The notes under the pieces are model-generated. The model was not told the origin of the DNA and ran no database searches. It saw only the letters and a program-made list of their open reading frames with translations. The position numbers and the translations under genes were made by a program. From the NCBI GenBank assembly GCA_020638975.1, contig JACKHN010000018.1, positions 1 to 64,000 on the forward strand: a stretch of 64,000 bases of DNA, in the 5' to 3' direction. This document shows positions 9,412 through 24,400 of this stretch, piece after piece (positions within the stretch are counted from its first letter, which is position 1; every line of letters starts with the position of its first letter). This stretch comes from Planctomycetaceae bacterium (GTDB lineage: Bacteria; Planctomycetota; Planctomycetia; Pirellulales; Pirellulaceae).

Positions 9412-12400
9412 ATGGCAATGCCAAAGAACTATTCGTGGTTTCGCGATTCGAAACGGGCTCGTCGCCGTCGCAAGAATTTCGCCAATGATGCGAATCGTCG
9501 GCGTACGATGCAATTGGAGCAACTGGAGCAACGCCAGTTGCTTGCGGTTGGTCCCAATCTGGTCGCTATTCGCCCCAATACGGGTGGCTTTCTGGACGAA
9601 GGCGAAGTGCTACACGAGGCACCGCGTGAATTGATCCTTCAATTCAGCCCGGGTCAGGAGCTGAGCCCATCGACGCTCGCTTCGGGGATTCAGATCACCC
9701 GTGCCGGGCTCGACGCAACATTCAGCCCTGCCTCCGCTCGCTCCGATTTTGGGACGGATGGCGCGGTGGTTCTGGAGTTTGCCGCATCGCGACTGGGCCC
9801 CACGGGTAACGGAATCCAGATCGCGCTGACGGGGAGCAATCGCGGTGCGCAAGTGCTACCGGGAATCAGCGTTAACGGTGGCTTGATTTCAGTTGACCTC
9901 AATACAACCCGTGATAGCGAAACCACCGCGCAGCAACTGATTGATGCGATGAACGCAAACGGGGAAGTCACTGCGTTGCTGACCGCGAAGATTGCTGAAG
10001 GCAATCCGACAACGGTTATCACTCCGTCGGTGCGGGATGCATCCGAGACTGCGATTTTCAGCAATGAAGTGCAGCGACTGTCGTTGGTGGGTGGCTCGCC
10101 TACCGCTGGCAGTTTCCAGCTGACATTTAACAACGGTGCTGTCTCTCTCCAGACGAGAGCGATTCCGTATAACGCGACCGCCGCGCAGGTGCAACTTGCG
10201 CTTGAAGAGTTGAGTTCGATAAACTCGGGTGACGTTGTCGTCACGGGTGGGCCAATACTAACGGCTCCGATTGATGTTGAATTCTCGGGGCAATACTCGA
10301 AAACTGCACTACGCGAGTTGAACGTTGCCAGCAATGTAGCGCCAGGTGGTATTGGCGTCTCCGAATTGAGAGCCGTCGTCGAGATCGAGTTCAAATCTGC
10401 GTCGCCGAGCGAATTGGGTAACGGCGTCGTGGTCAATATTACGCGGAGCAATCGTGGTGGGGCCGGGCCAAACGTGACCGTGGCGTCGAAGGTCGTAAAT
10501 ATCGATATCGATACTGCGGGCACTACCGCCGCTCAGCTTCGCAATGCCGTAAACACGGTCGCTGGCGCGGTTGTTCAAGCCGCCCTCATCAGTGGCGCTG
10601 ATACGACGAGCGTCGCTGCGGTAGCTCCCACGACTCCGCTAGTTCTCGACGGAGTAAAGCGTGTATCTCCCTTGGTTCTGCGAGGCGCGAATGCAGCGAC
10701 AGCAGTCTCGGACCTCGGGTCAAATGGTGCCGTCGAAGTCGCGTTTACTGCCGTGGCTTCTGGGAATGCCGGGAATGGCATTTCCGTCGTAACGACAAGT
10801 GCCAATCGTGGGCCGAACGGTGGGGTCGGAGTCTCAGTGAGCGGAACTGTGGTTACCGTTCAGGTCAACACGAACGCTTCGAATCGAACAACGGCGCGGC
10901 AGTATGTTGATGCAATCAATGCGAGCGTCGCGGCGAGCGCGTTGGTGTTTGCTACGTTGCCGATTGGTATTCCGGAGACTGTCATCAGCGCCACGGCAGC
11001 CGGTACAGGTGCCGTATTGGGCGGTGCGAATGATGTGACGATCGCACCAGGCTACATCGACGTCGGCGACAATCCCAACGAAGTAATCATTCGCTTTTCG
11101 GAAACGCTCCCGGACGACGATTATCGCCTGGAACTGTTTGGTGTCTCGACGGCCGCCTCGGCCACAACGGACTTTCGCACGTCGGCGGATATCGATGCGA
11201 CGAACGACGTGAGCGTGCGATTTGTTTCACGAGAGCCTGGGATCAGTGGAAACAATCGTATCATACAAATCACCAAGTCTTCTCGAGGGACCGGAGCGGG
11301 GGTTGGCGTATCACTTTCGGGAAATATCATCCTGATCAATCTGAATACCACGGTCGGTAGTGAATCAACCGCCCAGCAATTGCAGGATGCCATTGCGAAC
11401 GATGCAACGATTTCGGCGCTGATTACGACGGAAATCACAGGCAACGCGAGTGCTGACATCGCGACTTCCGCCCTGCCCTTCTCGGTGTTGACGTTAGCCG
11501 GCGGATATCGTGCGCCGCTCGCAAATAATCTTGGTGAAGCGTTCAATATGGCGTCGGACTTGACGCGAAGCTTCGAGCTGAACCTTGCCCCGCATGTGGT
11601 CTCGGTGGTGCCTCAGCCGATCGACCGCTATACGCAAAGCGTCACATTGACCGGCACGCCGACAGGCGGTGCTTTCAAGCTGATATATAACGGCCAGTTG
11701 ACTGGCGCGATTACCATTGCTGATGCCACGTCCGCTAGTGCTGCAGTTCGCGAAGCCGCCGTGAAAACGGCGCTCGAAGGGTTGGCCGCCATTAATCCAG
11801 GCGATGTCATGGTGACCAGTCCTGCTGCGTTAACGTGGACGATCAGGTTTGTTGGCGCGATTGCGGATCGCCCGATCGGACTTCTCGCCGGCGATGGCAC
11901 TATGCTGACGGGCGGCACGAGTCCTGGTGTAGCCGTCCGGCGGTTGCAGCAGGCCGACAATCGGATCGACGTTTACTTTAATCAAGATGAATTGGACGCC
12001 AGTTCGGCCGAGAATCGTGCCTTCTATCGAGTCACCGATACCAAGGCGACGCTGGATTCGTCCGATGACGAACTTCTGCTGCCCGCATCGGTAAGCTACG
12101 ACGCGGAGAATAACGTTGCCACGTTGCTGTTTGCCACGGCGATTCCGGATGGAACGCATCGTTTGACGATCGGAGTGTCGGACGAGCTTAATGACACTCG
12201 CGACGATGCACTCGATCTGGGAACCTTGTTCGACTTTAGTTTGGTTGCCGACGACTTTAGCTATTTGGCGTATACGGGCGACACTGCCGACGGTGCCAAT
12301 GATGTTGATATGTATCGGTTGGAACTGAAGGCTGGTGCGACGTTGACCGTTGACGCTGATCCCCGTGGTAGTCACGGAACTTACGTGAGGATTTTCCGAG

Positions 12401-15400
12401 ACAGTGGAGCGGGCGTGCTTGTTGAAGAAGCGATGGGCCCGTCCAGCGCCACGTTGACCGATGCCACCGTAACTGCCTCGACGGCGAGTGCGAAGACGAC
12501 CTATTACATCGGCGTTTCAAGCGTTCTGAACACTGCCTACGATCCTGTGGCAGGAGGGACGACAACCAACGGCGCGACTGAAGGCTCGTACTTGCTTCGC
12601 GTCTCGGTTGATCGAGGCGTTTTGGCAGGAGCTTCAACCTTAACAACGGGCGTTGCGACGACGAACGCGACGTCGATTACGGTTGTTGATCGCGACCAGT
12701 TCCCCTTTGCGACGCCGTTTGCCCCGTTCACGATCGAGGTGAATGGTGAGCACATGCGAGTAACGGCCGCGACCGGTAACACGTTCACGGTTACGAGGGG
12801 GCTCCACCAAACCACGCGTCAGATACACAACGCCGGCGATACCGTGACTTGGCTGGCGGACGACAACTCGAGCTTCGACACAGCGATTAGCCTTGGAGTG
12901 CTCGGGGCCGCGAACAAATCGCTTTCCGCCCAGATCGAATCGCAGGGCGCGTTCACGACTTTGCCGGAGTATCCCGGTGGACTGGATGAAGTCGGACACC
13001 GAAGCATTGCTCCTGAGTCTCATATTGGTCCACTACCTCCCAGTTTCTACACGACCGACTTCGGAGGCTTTGAGGGCGGTTTTAACCTTGCAGATGCAAG
13101 CGATGCTGCGGATCTTCATGACGGAGTGAATCTTGGCCGCATCGCGGATTTGAATCCGAGCATCGCGGTGATGGATTACAATTTTCAGAATGTGTACGGC
13201 AAGGATCTGCAGGGCAACTTGCTCTCCAACACGATCACGGCGAATCAAAAGCAACGGACCCGTGAAATTTTTGACCTGCTGAGTCGTTATACAGGGATTC
13301 AGTTCCGCGAGACGCCGTCCTCGGGCGTAACCGTTGTGACGGGCGACCTAAGGGTGATCAATGAATCGACTCCCGTCGGACCGGGCGAGCCGTTTGGCAA
13401 AGCGGGACGTACAAACACGGGATTGCTGGCAGCTGTCGTGGATGCGAACGAATCAGATCATGGAAGCAGCGAGTACGGTGGCAAGTGGTTCCGCACGGCG
13501 TTTCAGATGATCGGTACGGCGCTCGGATTGGGAACGTCCTACGATCTAGCTTCGATTATGGGAAATTTAGGAGCCAACACCGTTCCCGGCGGCGTCGGTC
13601 TTTCCGGTCAACCTGTCGAGCCCGTGTTTCCTGGTGATCACGACATTGTCCACGCTCAGCTAGTTTACCGTCCCGATAGTACGGATATCGATCTGTATCG
13701 TTTCGAAATTCAAGAATCGGGTACTTTCTCGGCCGAAACGATTGCCGAACGTCGTGATAGGTCTAGCCTTCTGAATACTACGTTGCGCCTCTACAAGGTG
13801 CGAACCGACATTAACGGCGTGGTCTCCGTCGACTCGAACGGCAACCAGATCAGGGATCTTGTCTCGCAGAATGATGACTACTTTGGGAACGATTCATTTA
13901 TTGGATTGGATCTGCTGCCGGGCACGTACTACATCGGCGTCAGCAGTACCGGTAACGCCCAGTATGATCCCGCGATATCGGATAGCGGCGGAGGTGGTAC
14001 GTCGGACGGTGAGTATGACTTAGTGCTTCGATTCTCGCCGACGCCAAAGTCGATTCTTGTCGACAAGGCCCCCGCGTTCGAGTTCCTTGTCGGAGGTGAG
14101 ACGATTACGGTTGGCGAATTCCTAGAAATCGAAGTCGATGGAGTCGCCAAGACGTTTCGGTTTACAACTAACGGAGTGGTTGGCGGTGACGAGCCCGTCC
14201 TCATTACGAACACGTCGTCCCCCAGCGATTTGGCCCGAGCTCTTGCCGATGCCATCAACGTATCGGGCTTGAATACCGTGGCAGAGGTTTCGGGGGCGCG
14301 TGTACGGTTGACGGGTACGGCGACGTTGTTGTCGAGTCTGTCAAGCGGAGGCATCAGCCCCAATACCGAGCTGTTGGTGAGCAAGAGCCTGAGCGCGACG
14401 GACGGACGCGTTGAGGGGCTCCCTCTCGATGGTGATATTAATGGGGGTGCAGGCGGCAGCTTCGATTTCTGGTTTCAATCTGGCGAAAGCATTATCGTTG
14501 ACAAATCGAGGAGCGTCACGCCGGGTGTCACCGAAGGGGCTGGGACGCTCGCTGATCCCTATGACGAGATCGACCAGGCGCTACTCGACGCCAGATTCCG
14601 AATCAATTTGCCCGTCGATTCCGCCGCCGAGATTAAGCCCGGCGAAACATTCGTATTAGATGACGGTACGCATCCTGCCGTGACCTTTACCTTCACAAAC
14701 ACAACTGGTGTGTCTGGACGAAATATCGGAATCGCCTCCGCTGCTTCGGCGTCGGACGTTGCGGATTTGATCGTAGCGGCAATCAATGGCCAGCCAGCAG
14801 GGACTCTGGACTTCACAGCGACCAAGATAGTCAGCGGCACGCGTATTCGCGTAGACGTCACAGCGCTGAACCCAGGCTTCGCAACGTTGGATCTTGGAGG
14901 CACGAAAGCGTTACTCGCCGCCCCAAACCTTGTGCGTATCGTTGGAAATGGCAATGTGCCCGATTTCCCTGGAAATGCTCGTCCGTACTTAGTAGGTCTC
15001 GACGATGTCGGGAATGCGTTGGAAGACGGTTCGACGTTTGATGTGCCCCGCGGGGCGACGGTCATGATCGACGAAGGTGTTCTCTTCAAATTGCAGGACG
15101 CGATCATCGACGTTGGAAGTTCGACCGGGACGATCGATCGACGTGGGGCGGCGTTGCAGATTCTAGGTGTCCCTGAGTCTTCGGTCTACTTCCGGTCGTA
15201 CCATAACGACACTATCGGCGGTGACAGTGATGCTGTGGGTGCTCCACCGGTCCCGGGTGATTGGGGCGGAATCGTATTTCGTAATGACTCCGATTTTGAA
15301 GGCGAAGGAATCTTTCTGAATTGGGTAAATCACGCCGACATGAATAACGGCGGCGGCAAAGTCGTCGTTGGCTCGCTCGAAGAGGTCTTCACCCCGATTC

Positions 15401-18400
15401 ATATTGAAACGGCCCGACCGACAGTTTCTTTCAATCGAATTACGAACAGTGCTGACGCCGCTATCTCTGCGAATCCGAACAGCTTTGAAGACACGCTCAA
15501 TCGCATCGGACCGGATATTCAACGTAACACGTTGATTACCAATTCAATCAATGGCCTGTTTGTGCGGATCGAGACCAATTCCGGAGTCCCCGTCGAGAAG
15601 CTCGAGGTCCCTGCACGATTTGACGACGACGATATCGTGCATGTTATTACCGAGAATCTGCAAATCGCAGGTAGTCCGGGCGGGCCAGTTGTCACGAACG
15701 AAGTACAGCTTGTCGACTTCACAGGCACGCCTCGCGTAGGTGTGCAAACGAGTGCGGGGTATATCCCAGGCGAGACGTTTACGCTTGCGTTTAATGGCGA
15801 AGTCACCAAGCCGATTGAAGTGACCGCGCCGGCGAATATCAACACCAACGAAGTTCAACGCTTGGAAGTTCGCGGCGGGACGGCCACGAAAGGATTATTT
15901 GATCTCTTTGTTAACAGCGAGAACCAAACGATTACGGTTCCGAACACTGCTACATCCGGCTCGTTCTCGCTTCGGTTTCAAGATCCAGTTGGACGCGTTG
16001 GAGTGTCGAGTCCTATTCGGTTTAATGCGACCGCTACCGACGTGTTGCAAGCCATCGAATCTATGCCTCATATCCAGCCGGGCGATATCGTGGTTGCAGG
16101 TAGCTTTCCTGGAAGCATGACGATTGGATTTCGTGGCCAATTGTTGGGGCTCGACGTCGACCCGTTCACCATCTTGAGCAATTCTCTGAGCGACGGCACC
16201 TCTTCGGTTGCTGCGAGTGTTCAGGATGACGCTAGCGTGAGTTCGGCTGCTGCTGCTTTAGACTTGCCATATAATGCGACCGCTAACCAAGTTCGAGGCG
16301 CGTTGGAGGGTTTGTTCTCGACCTCGGTTATAGCGCCGGGCGATATTTCAGTTACTGGTGGTCCTTTGCCTAATCCGATCGACGTTTCATTCCGCGGTAA
16401 GTATGCCGGGCGTAACATTGTTGGGATGACAATTGTCAATGACTTTGGGAATCCGGTTAGCAATGCCACAACAACCCTGAATCCGACGGTCATCGACGAT
16501 TATACCCCGGTCATTTACAGCGTTCGGCATCGATTGGAAGAATTGGTCGGCATTGCGAATCCAGAGCGTGGTGAGATCACAACTTTACACACTCCTCCGG
16601 ATATTCGGCTATCCGGGGGCCCGTTGCCAGCGTCGCCGGTGAGCATTGAGTTTGTGGGACAGTACACTGGTCGCGATGTATCGCTCCTGGAAGTAGATGG
16701 AGTTTCAGCAACCGCGAACGACGATACCGCAACGTCAACGACAACATTGAGCAGCGGTGCGTCGATCACGACGGATGTGATGACTTCCTCTGCGATTTCG
16801 GCGAGACCGGCCGCCCGCTTGCAAGTTGATGCAGGGCTGATCCTGAAATTAGAGGGTTCACGGATCGAAGGCGAGCGTGGCACGTCACAGTTCATTGCCG
16901 AAGGGACCTCTGAGCGGCCAATTGTTTTCACTTCCAGAAGCGACGATAGCTACGGGGCGAGCGGGACGTTCGACCTGACTGGCGATGGCGTGACTGTCGG
17001 TACTCCTGGAGATTGGGGCGGCTTGATTTTCAACGCCGGCGCATCGGTGAGCATCGATCACGGGCTCATAACATTTGCAGGTGGTCGGATTCCGATTGAG
17101 GGCGACTTTGACCAGTTTAACGCCCTCGAAGTGCATCAGGCCGACCTTCGCCTCACGAATTCAATACTTGAGAATAACTCGTCGGGGCTCGCTAGTAGCG
17201 GTCGAAATGGACGCGGCACGAACACGGAGGCGGTCATCTTTGTGCGCGGTGCGCAGCCCATCATTGTCGACAACATATTTCGAGACAACTTGGCCCACGA
17301 CAATTCACTCGCGCCGATTGGATATTCACAGGTTGGTACGCACATCATCAGTATCAATGCAAATTCGCTTACGAGTTCCGTGCAAGGAGACTATGGGCGA
17401 ACGACTGGCGAGTTGAATCTTGTCATGGACTTTGCGAGTAATGCGCCGGCATTCACGAATAACCGCGGCCCACTTATTCGCCGAAACTTGGTAGAGAACA
17501 ATGGCGTGAACGGGATGGAGATTCGCGGTGAGGAGTTGACCACCGAAACCGTCTGGGACGACACGGACATTGTCCATGTCCTCCGCGACGAAATCATTGT
17601 GATGAATCACCACACGTTCAGCGGACTCCGACTGCAGAGTAATCCTGGTGAAAGTTTGGTTGTGAAGTTGGGGGGAGATCCGAATGATCCTGCCAATCAA
17701 AACGGCCAACGTAGTGGCATTACCGCGAGCGGCACTCCGCTGGACATCGACGATCGCATCGGTGGAACCGTCCAAGTGTTGGGGCAACCGGACTTCCCCG
17801 TGATCCTGACGTCTCTGTTGGACGATGGTGAGGGCGCAAGCTTCGCGGTAAATGGCTTACCTCATACGGATACAAACAACGACGGAAACACGACAACGCC
17901 AGCGGCTGGTGATTGGCGCGGCATCCTTCTCGACCAATACAGCAACGATCGAAATGTTGTTGTGGTGAACGAAGTCGAAGGACCGTTCACCAATGGGAAC
18001 GACGTGAACTTGAGCCCAACGAACGCTCAGTTCCTGGGCGAACTGGCCGCCAGTGAGAAAGGTGGCGACGAAAATCGTGCGCTTGGATTTACGGTGAATG
18101 GTTTCATTGCCGTGGACGATTCGAGTGATATCGACGTCTATAGCTTTAAGGCGCCGGTTGGCACCGAAGTGTGGCTTGATATCGATCGTACTAGTGCGTC
18201 GCTAGATGCAGTTGTCGAGTTGATTGCCTTCAATCAAAGCTTGTTTGCTCGTTCCATTGATAACAATACGCTGGTCGGCACGCCCACGGTGATTGCCCGA
18301 ACGATGTTCCGGGATGCCCGGTTGGGTGGAGACTCTTACTCCACGAATCCCAATGATCCAGGTATGCGGTTAGTGTTACCCGGTACGGGAACCGGAATTG

Positions 18401-21400
18401 GAACCTACTATGTCCGAGTGCGAAGTAATACGGCCGCGGGTCAGATTAATAACGTGAATGCTGGTCTTACACGCGGCGAGTATCAGCTTCAAATTCGGTT
18501 GCGTCAACAAGACGAGAAGGGCGGCTCGAATATTCGATTTGCGAATATTCTATATCCCGATACCGGAATTCATGCCATTGGGCTTCCTGCCCATTCACCG
18601 CTGATCGGTGAAGCAGCCGAAGTTAGTTCGGACAACGACTCGCGAGCAAACGCCCAAATTATTGGAAACTTGCTAACGACGGACCGTAACGTCATTAGCG
18701 TTGCGGGGCGGATTTCTGCAGAGAATGACGTGGATTGGTACCGCGTTGAGCTGACTTATGATGATATTCAGGCGATTGCCGGAGTGAACGATGCCGCCCG
18801 AACTTTCGCCACAATCTTCGATATCGATTACGCTGATCAACTCAGCCGACCGGACACGGTGCTGTCCATCTATGACCAAGGTGGACGCTTAGTCTTAGTT
18901 TCTCGCGATTCAGACATACTCGATGATCAGCCGATTACGGATCAAACCAATGATTTCAAAGATCTGTCACGGGGAAGTTTGGGCAAACTGGATCCCTACA
19001 TCGGCAGTGTACAGCTGCCGGTCGCAGTACCTGGTAGCCGAGAGTTCTACTATGTTGCAGTCTCGTCGAACGCTCGGCTTCCGAATCCGCTTGATCAAAC
19101 GTTTAACGCCGCGACAGCCTCGCCCTTAGTGCGGTTGGAGCCAATCAACTCTGTTCAGCGTGTAGTCGAAGACCACATTGGGTTTAGCCAGATCGGTGGC
19201 GGGCCTGGTAGTGAGCTCGGCTATACGACAGGTGACACACTTGTCGGTACCCAGCCGAATGGCCAGCGCGAAATCCTTCCGAATACGCCAGCGCTGCTCG
19301 ATCTTCGAGACACGCGAACTGATTTTGTTAACGAGATTCCCCTGGCGACGAACGTCATGCCATGGACGCTGGGAGACGTTCAGCTTTTTGTTTCGACGGG
19401 CAACACCGTTCAGTCAATAAACCCCTTCGATGGTCGGAATTGGTATCGTCTAGCGTCAAGTAGCAACATCGTCGACGTTGACATGCGTCCCGATGGTCGT
19501 CTATTCATGTTACGTCAGGACAATACCGCCAATAACAGCACATCAGGGTTCATCGACGAAATCGATGTTGGCAGTGGTGATACTCTCAACTTCAACGACG
19601 GCTTGGGGCCAGATACGCAAGTTGTGGGCGCGCTTGTATTTCAACGTGAGACAAGCCCGAGCGACTATGAGTACTTGATATCTGAAGGTTCGGCTGGGGG
19701 AAGTTCAATCATCGGTGATACGGACTTGCCGACGGTTACCGGCAATGGAACTCGAAGTCGCGGCACGCAAAGCAATACCGGTGGATTAACGACGGGGCTC
19801 GCTTACGACCGAGATGCGCGCGGCACTCTGTACGGAGTCACCTCGATCGGCGAGTTCTACCGAGTCGGTGGCGGGGGGACCGTGTTGAATAATTTCGGCG
19901 TGCCGTTTTCGGGGCTGGCGCTTGGGCCTCAAAACGTGGAAAATGGCAAGTACAGCCGACTGTTTTTCGCCACAACTTCCTCAGGACAAATCTATGTGAT
20001 CGACCCAAGCGATCCGTTGGGCGACGGTAGTTATCTTCCGACATTCCCGGTCTTCGATACGGATCGCGATGGCTTGGCTGATTCGAACGTCGTGAATATC
20101 GGTTTTGGCGCGACCGGTCTCGCTTTCTCGCGTGTTGACTTCAACTTGTGGCATCCGACGGTGCATCGTTGGAACGACCCTGGGCATGGAATTAATACAC
20201 CCTTCGATGATAGCCGGAATAGCCAAGCTGGCGATTACAGCTACTACTTCGGCATCGAAGAACGCGGTCAGACCTTTCGTTACCTGACCTATGCCGGTCA
20301 AGGTGGCCAGTTGGGCGTTCTCACAGATCTCTACCAGCAAGACCTGACACAAAGTGATAACAACATCAACATTGGCAACAACTACAACTTGCCCGGTGGT
20401 GCTCACGGCTCGTTGGTGACAAATTCCTTCAGCCTCGAAGGGTATGAACGTACCGATAAGCCTACGCTTTACTTCGACTACTTTTTGGACACCGAAACGA
20501 GAAACGATCGAGATACGATGCGCGATAGTGCGCGAGTCTTCGTTTCGCGAGACGATGGTGCTTCCTGGGAGATGTTGGCCACTAACAACTCGACGACCAC
20601 ATTTATCAATACCCCCACTAACCCTGATACCGAGCTGCCCACCTACATCACGGCTTCTCGCGATGCCTATCCGGCGGCTCCCAATCAAGCGGTGCAAGAG
20701 CTTTTCGACATCGACGAACCCGGCGCGCCGGACACTTGGCGACAGGCTCGCATCGATCTCGCAGACTACGCGGGAGAAGCTAGTCTGAAGTTTCGATTCG
20801 ACTTCAGCACAGCCGGCGTAATAACGGACGACGATACGATGCCGGGCGATCGCGATGGTCACGGCTTCACGGCGGTAGAACGAGCACAAGACAACGATCA
20901 CGCCGGGTTTTTTATCGACGATATCATCGTGGGATTCGCCGAACGTGGCGAAATGGTGACAGGGCCGTTGGACCAACGTAGCAATTCTGATTTTTTTCAA
21001 CTCCCGCAGAACCCAGTCTTCGCAGCTCCAACACAATCCTTGGTCGGCGAGTATCAATTGGAGATTCGCCGCGGTACGGAGTATGTCGGCAACGACGTGA
21101 TCAAGTTCGACTTCAATGATCCAGGGAATCCCACTTGGATCGGAGAGCCCTTGTCACCAATTCAAACGACTTCGTCGCCGGGCGGTCCAACCTCCGTCGC
21201 TCGCGACACAAAGATTTTGACAACTTTCGATACCAACGAAAGGCTGTCCGACGGCGTCACTTTGAATATTCCGTCCGGCGCGTCAATCATCGATGGCGAG
21301 ACTTTCACCGTAGGCGACGGCATCAAGAGGTATGTTTTTGAATTTGATCGTAGCGGTGGCACGACCTCGGGTAACATTCGAATTCCGATTAACGGAACGG

Positions 21401-24400
21401 AAACCAAGGGAGAAGCCGCAAAACTGGTCGCGGATGCGATCAATGCACGTGCCGATCTCGGCGTCGCGGCGTCCGTGCAAATCGTTTCGGTAAACAGTGG
21501 ATTGGTACATCTCGAAGGAGCAGTTGAGCTCGTAGTCGGTCAGGGAAGTTCCGAGAAATTGACCGTCGAGATCGCCGGTGTAACGGTGGTGGAAGGTAGT
21601 TCAACGGTAGCCACACTATCTCGCACTGGAGATCTCTCGGCGCCGCTGACGGTTTCGCTTTCGGCGACGGACGTGAATGGGGCTTTGACCTCCGAGCTTG
21701 AGTTGTCGGACGGTGCCGCCGCCATAGGCTCGACGATCTCGTTGACGATCCCTGCCAACTTGTCATTAGTCACTTTTAATCTAAACGCCCTTGATGATCT
21801 GGTGGGAGCTCCCGTTGCCGACGGCAGCCACACCGTCTTGGTTACCGCGACTGCACCAGGGTTTACGAGCGTTAGCGATTCGATAACTGTGGTCGATGAC
21901 GCTGCCGATGAGCCAGCGTTGACTTTGACTGTAATTGGACCGGCGAATTTCGCCGAGACAGCTGGTGCAGCGGTTTCAACGGTGATGGTAAGCCGGAATA
22001 CGCCAACGAATCAGCCACTGACCGTAACGCTGTTCAGCCATGACCGTAGTGAAGTCAGTGTTCCTGCGAGTGTAACAATCTTGGCCGGTGCGACGAGCGC
22101 GACGTTTAACATAGCAGCTGTGGACGATGCGATCTTCGACGGTACGCAGACAGTTGATATCGCGGCGTTTGCGTCCGGGTTTCTTAGCAGTACGGCCACA
22201 TTTGACGTCGAAGATGCTGGCGATCTGTCCTTGGTGTTGAACGATCCAAATAACGATGGACGCATCAATGAGGGTGAGACCATTACAGGATTTGTTCGCC
22301 GTGGCACCGGGAACACCGCAGGAGATATAACGGTCACCATCACGGTGACCGATAGCGTTACCGGTGCGGTCGTTGACGGAGCTGTCTCGACGACAGTCAC
22401 AATCCTCGATACGCAAACAGATTCCAATACATTTAACTTGACCGGCGTGCTTGACGGCGTCGCGGATGGGATCGTCGAGGTCACGATTTCGGCGACTGCT
22501 GCTTCGTTCAGTCCGAGCGCTGCTTCTATTGCCGTCGTAGATGTGAACACGCCTTCGTTGACGTTATTCATTCCGCCGGTAATTGTAAACGAAGCGTATA
22601 CGGATGCTCGAGGGACTCCAGCGACGTACGGTCGCGTGTCACGTGACGGCGACCTGACGAATGCAGTGACGGTGGATATCAATGTCGTGCCGGCGAATGA
22701 GGTGACTCTTCCTGTCCCTCCACGTGTGACGATTCCGGCTGGTCGTTCGTTTGTTGATTTCCCGATCGGCACTATAAACGACATTTCACAGGAGCCGACG
22801 GACGACGACCCGGCGACGGTGACGTTTGATGTTACAGCTGCTGGTCATAATCCCGATACCGAGACGCTATTGATCGGTGATAACGATGATGATTGGATTA
22901 TTTCTTCCTCGCTTCCAGTCGTAGCTGAAGATACCGGCGGCGTCGAAACAACGTTTAGCATCTTTACTCGCCGAGCATTTACGTCAGAGGTCGTCAGTAC
23001 GTCGATTGCGACGCCTGACGAACCGTTTGTGTCGGTTGCCCAGTTCTCGGGAAACTTAAGTTCTTCGAGCAACGTGACACCCGCTTTTGCTGCTGGTAGC
23101 GCGGTTGGGACTACGACGTATCGCACGCAAGCGAACTCTGCACCGGATCGAGAGCGTGTCTTAGACGTGAGTGTGACCGGCGGAAACACCACTCAGGTAT
23201 GGATTGCCGATGATGAGTCGGACAGCTTAACGGTTACCATCGACAAACTCTTTATCTCCGAGAACTTTGAACAGGCCACTGTTACGGTGTCTCGCTCCGG
23301 TAGTGTGGCGAGTTCTTTGGACATCGTTCTGTCGACAAGTGACGCCGGCGAGGTTCGCATCCTTAGCCCCGGTCCCCACCGGATTCCTGCGGGATCTACC
23401 TCCGCAGATTTTATTATTCAAGGCATACCGGATGGGGTAGTTGATGCAGACTACGACCTCGACCCGAGCAATAACAATGATCAAATTGTTGAAATCTCGG
23501 CTTCTGTCTCGTCGGGGGCCTTGAATCGCGGTATTGCGAGACTACCCGTTCGCGATGTTGATGTGCCGAATGTGCAACTCACGTTTGAGGATGCGAGTGG
23601 GGCTCCTGTAGCCGCAATTAGCGAGGGAGCACTCGGTCGGGCGGCCGTCGGTCGACTAACGATCAACAATCTTGAGGCACGAAGTACGCGTGCCGAGTGG
23701 GGCGACATCAATAGCGAACCAATCACGTTCGCGATCAGCGCTTCCACAGCCGGATTGAACGCCCTTGGCGATGAAGTCAATGTCTACGGTGGATTCGCGG
23801 CTCCGACTCAAGTTGTGATTCCAGCGGGCCACAATACAACGACCTTCGATATAGATGCGATCGACGACTTCATCGCCGATGGTGACCAGTTGGTTACCTT
23901 CACCGCTTCGGCCGCAAATGGATTTTTTGGGACGACAGCTGCGAATTTACTGGTAACCGATTTGTTGCCGGAGGCAGAGCTGGCGATCGTCGTGGGAAGT
24001 ACGTCGATTGCTGAAGGAGGGTTTACCAACAACGTGACCGTGACACGGTCCGGCAGCACGGTAAATCCTTTTACTATTGGCATTCGTGCGCTTGATCCCT
24101 TGTCGGGATTCGCAACCGATGAAGTGTCACTCGATGGTGGCGGTGCCACGACGACGGTTACATTCGCCGCTAACCAGTCGGTGATTAACTTTGCGTTCTT
24201 AATTTCTGGAGTTAACGATGGAGTCGCTGACGGAAATCAGCCCGTCGTCTTTGAGTTCTTGAACGCGACGACCCTCGATACACGAACGGATTCCATCGAT
24301 GTGTTGGACAGTCAGATTGCGACGTTAGATATTGCCGTCAGTGGCCCTGTGGTCTTCGATGAAGATACGGGGTCGCGTGCGACAACCCTCGTTGTTACTC

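Noticed and set aside
19981..21057. 358-codon open frame on the minus strand
   Set aside because: Antisense to the propeller/jelly-roll region of gene 2; no motif, no promoter or ribosome site, low-complexity composition typical of a shadow frame.
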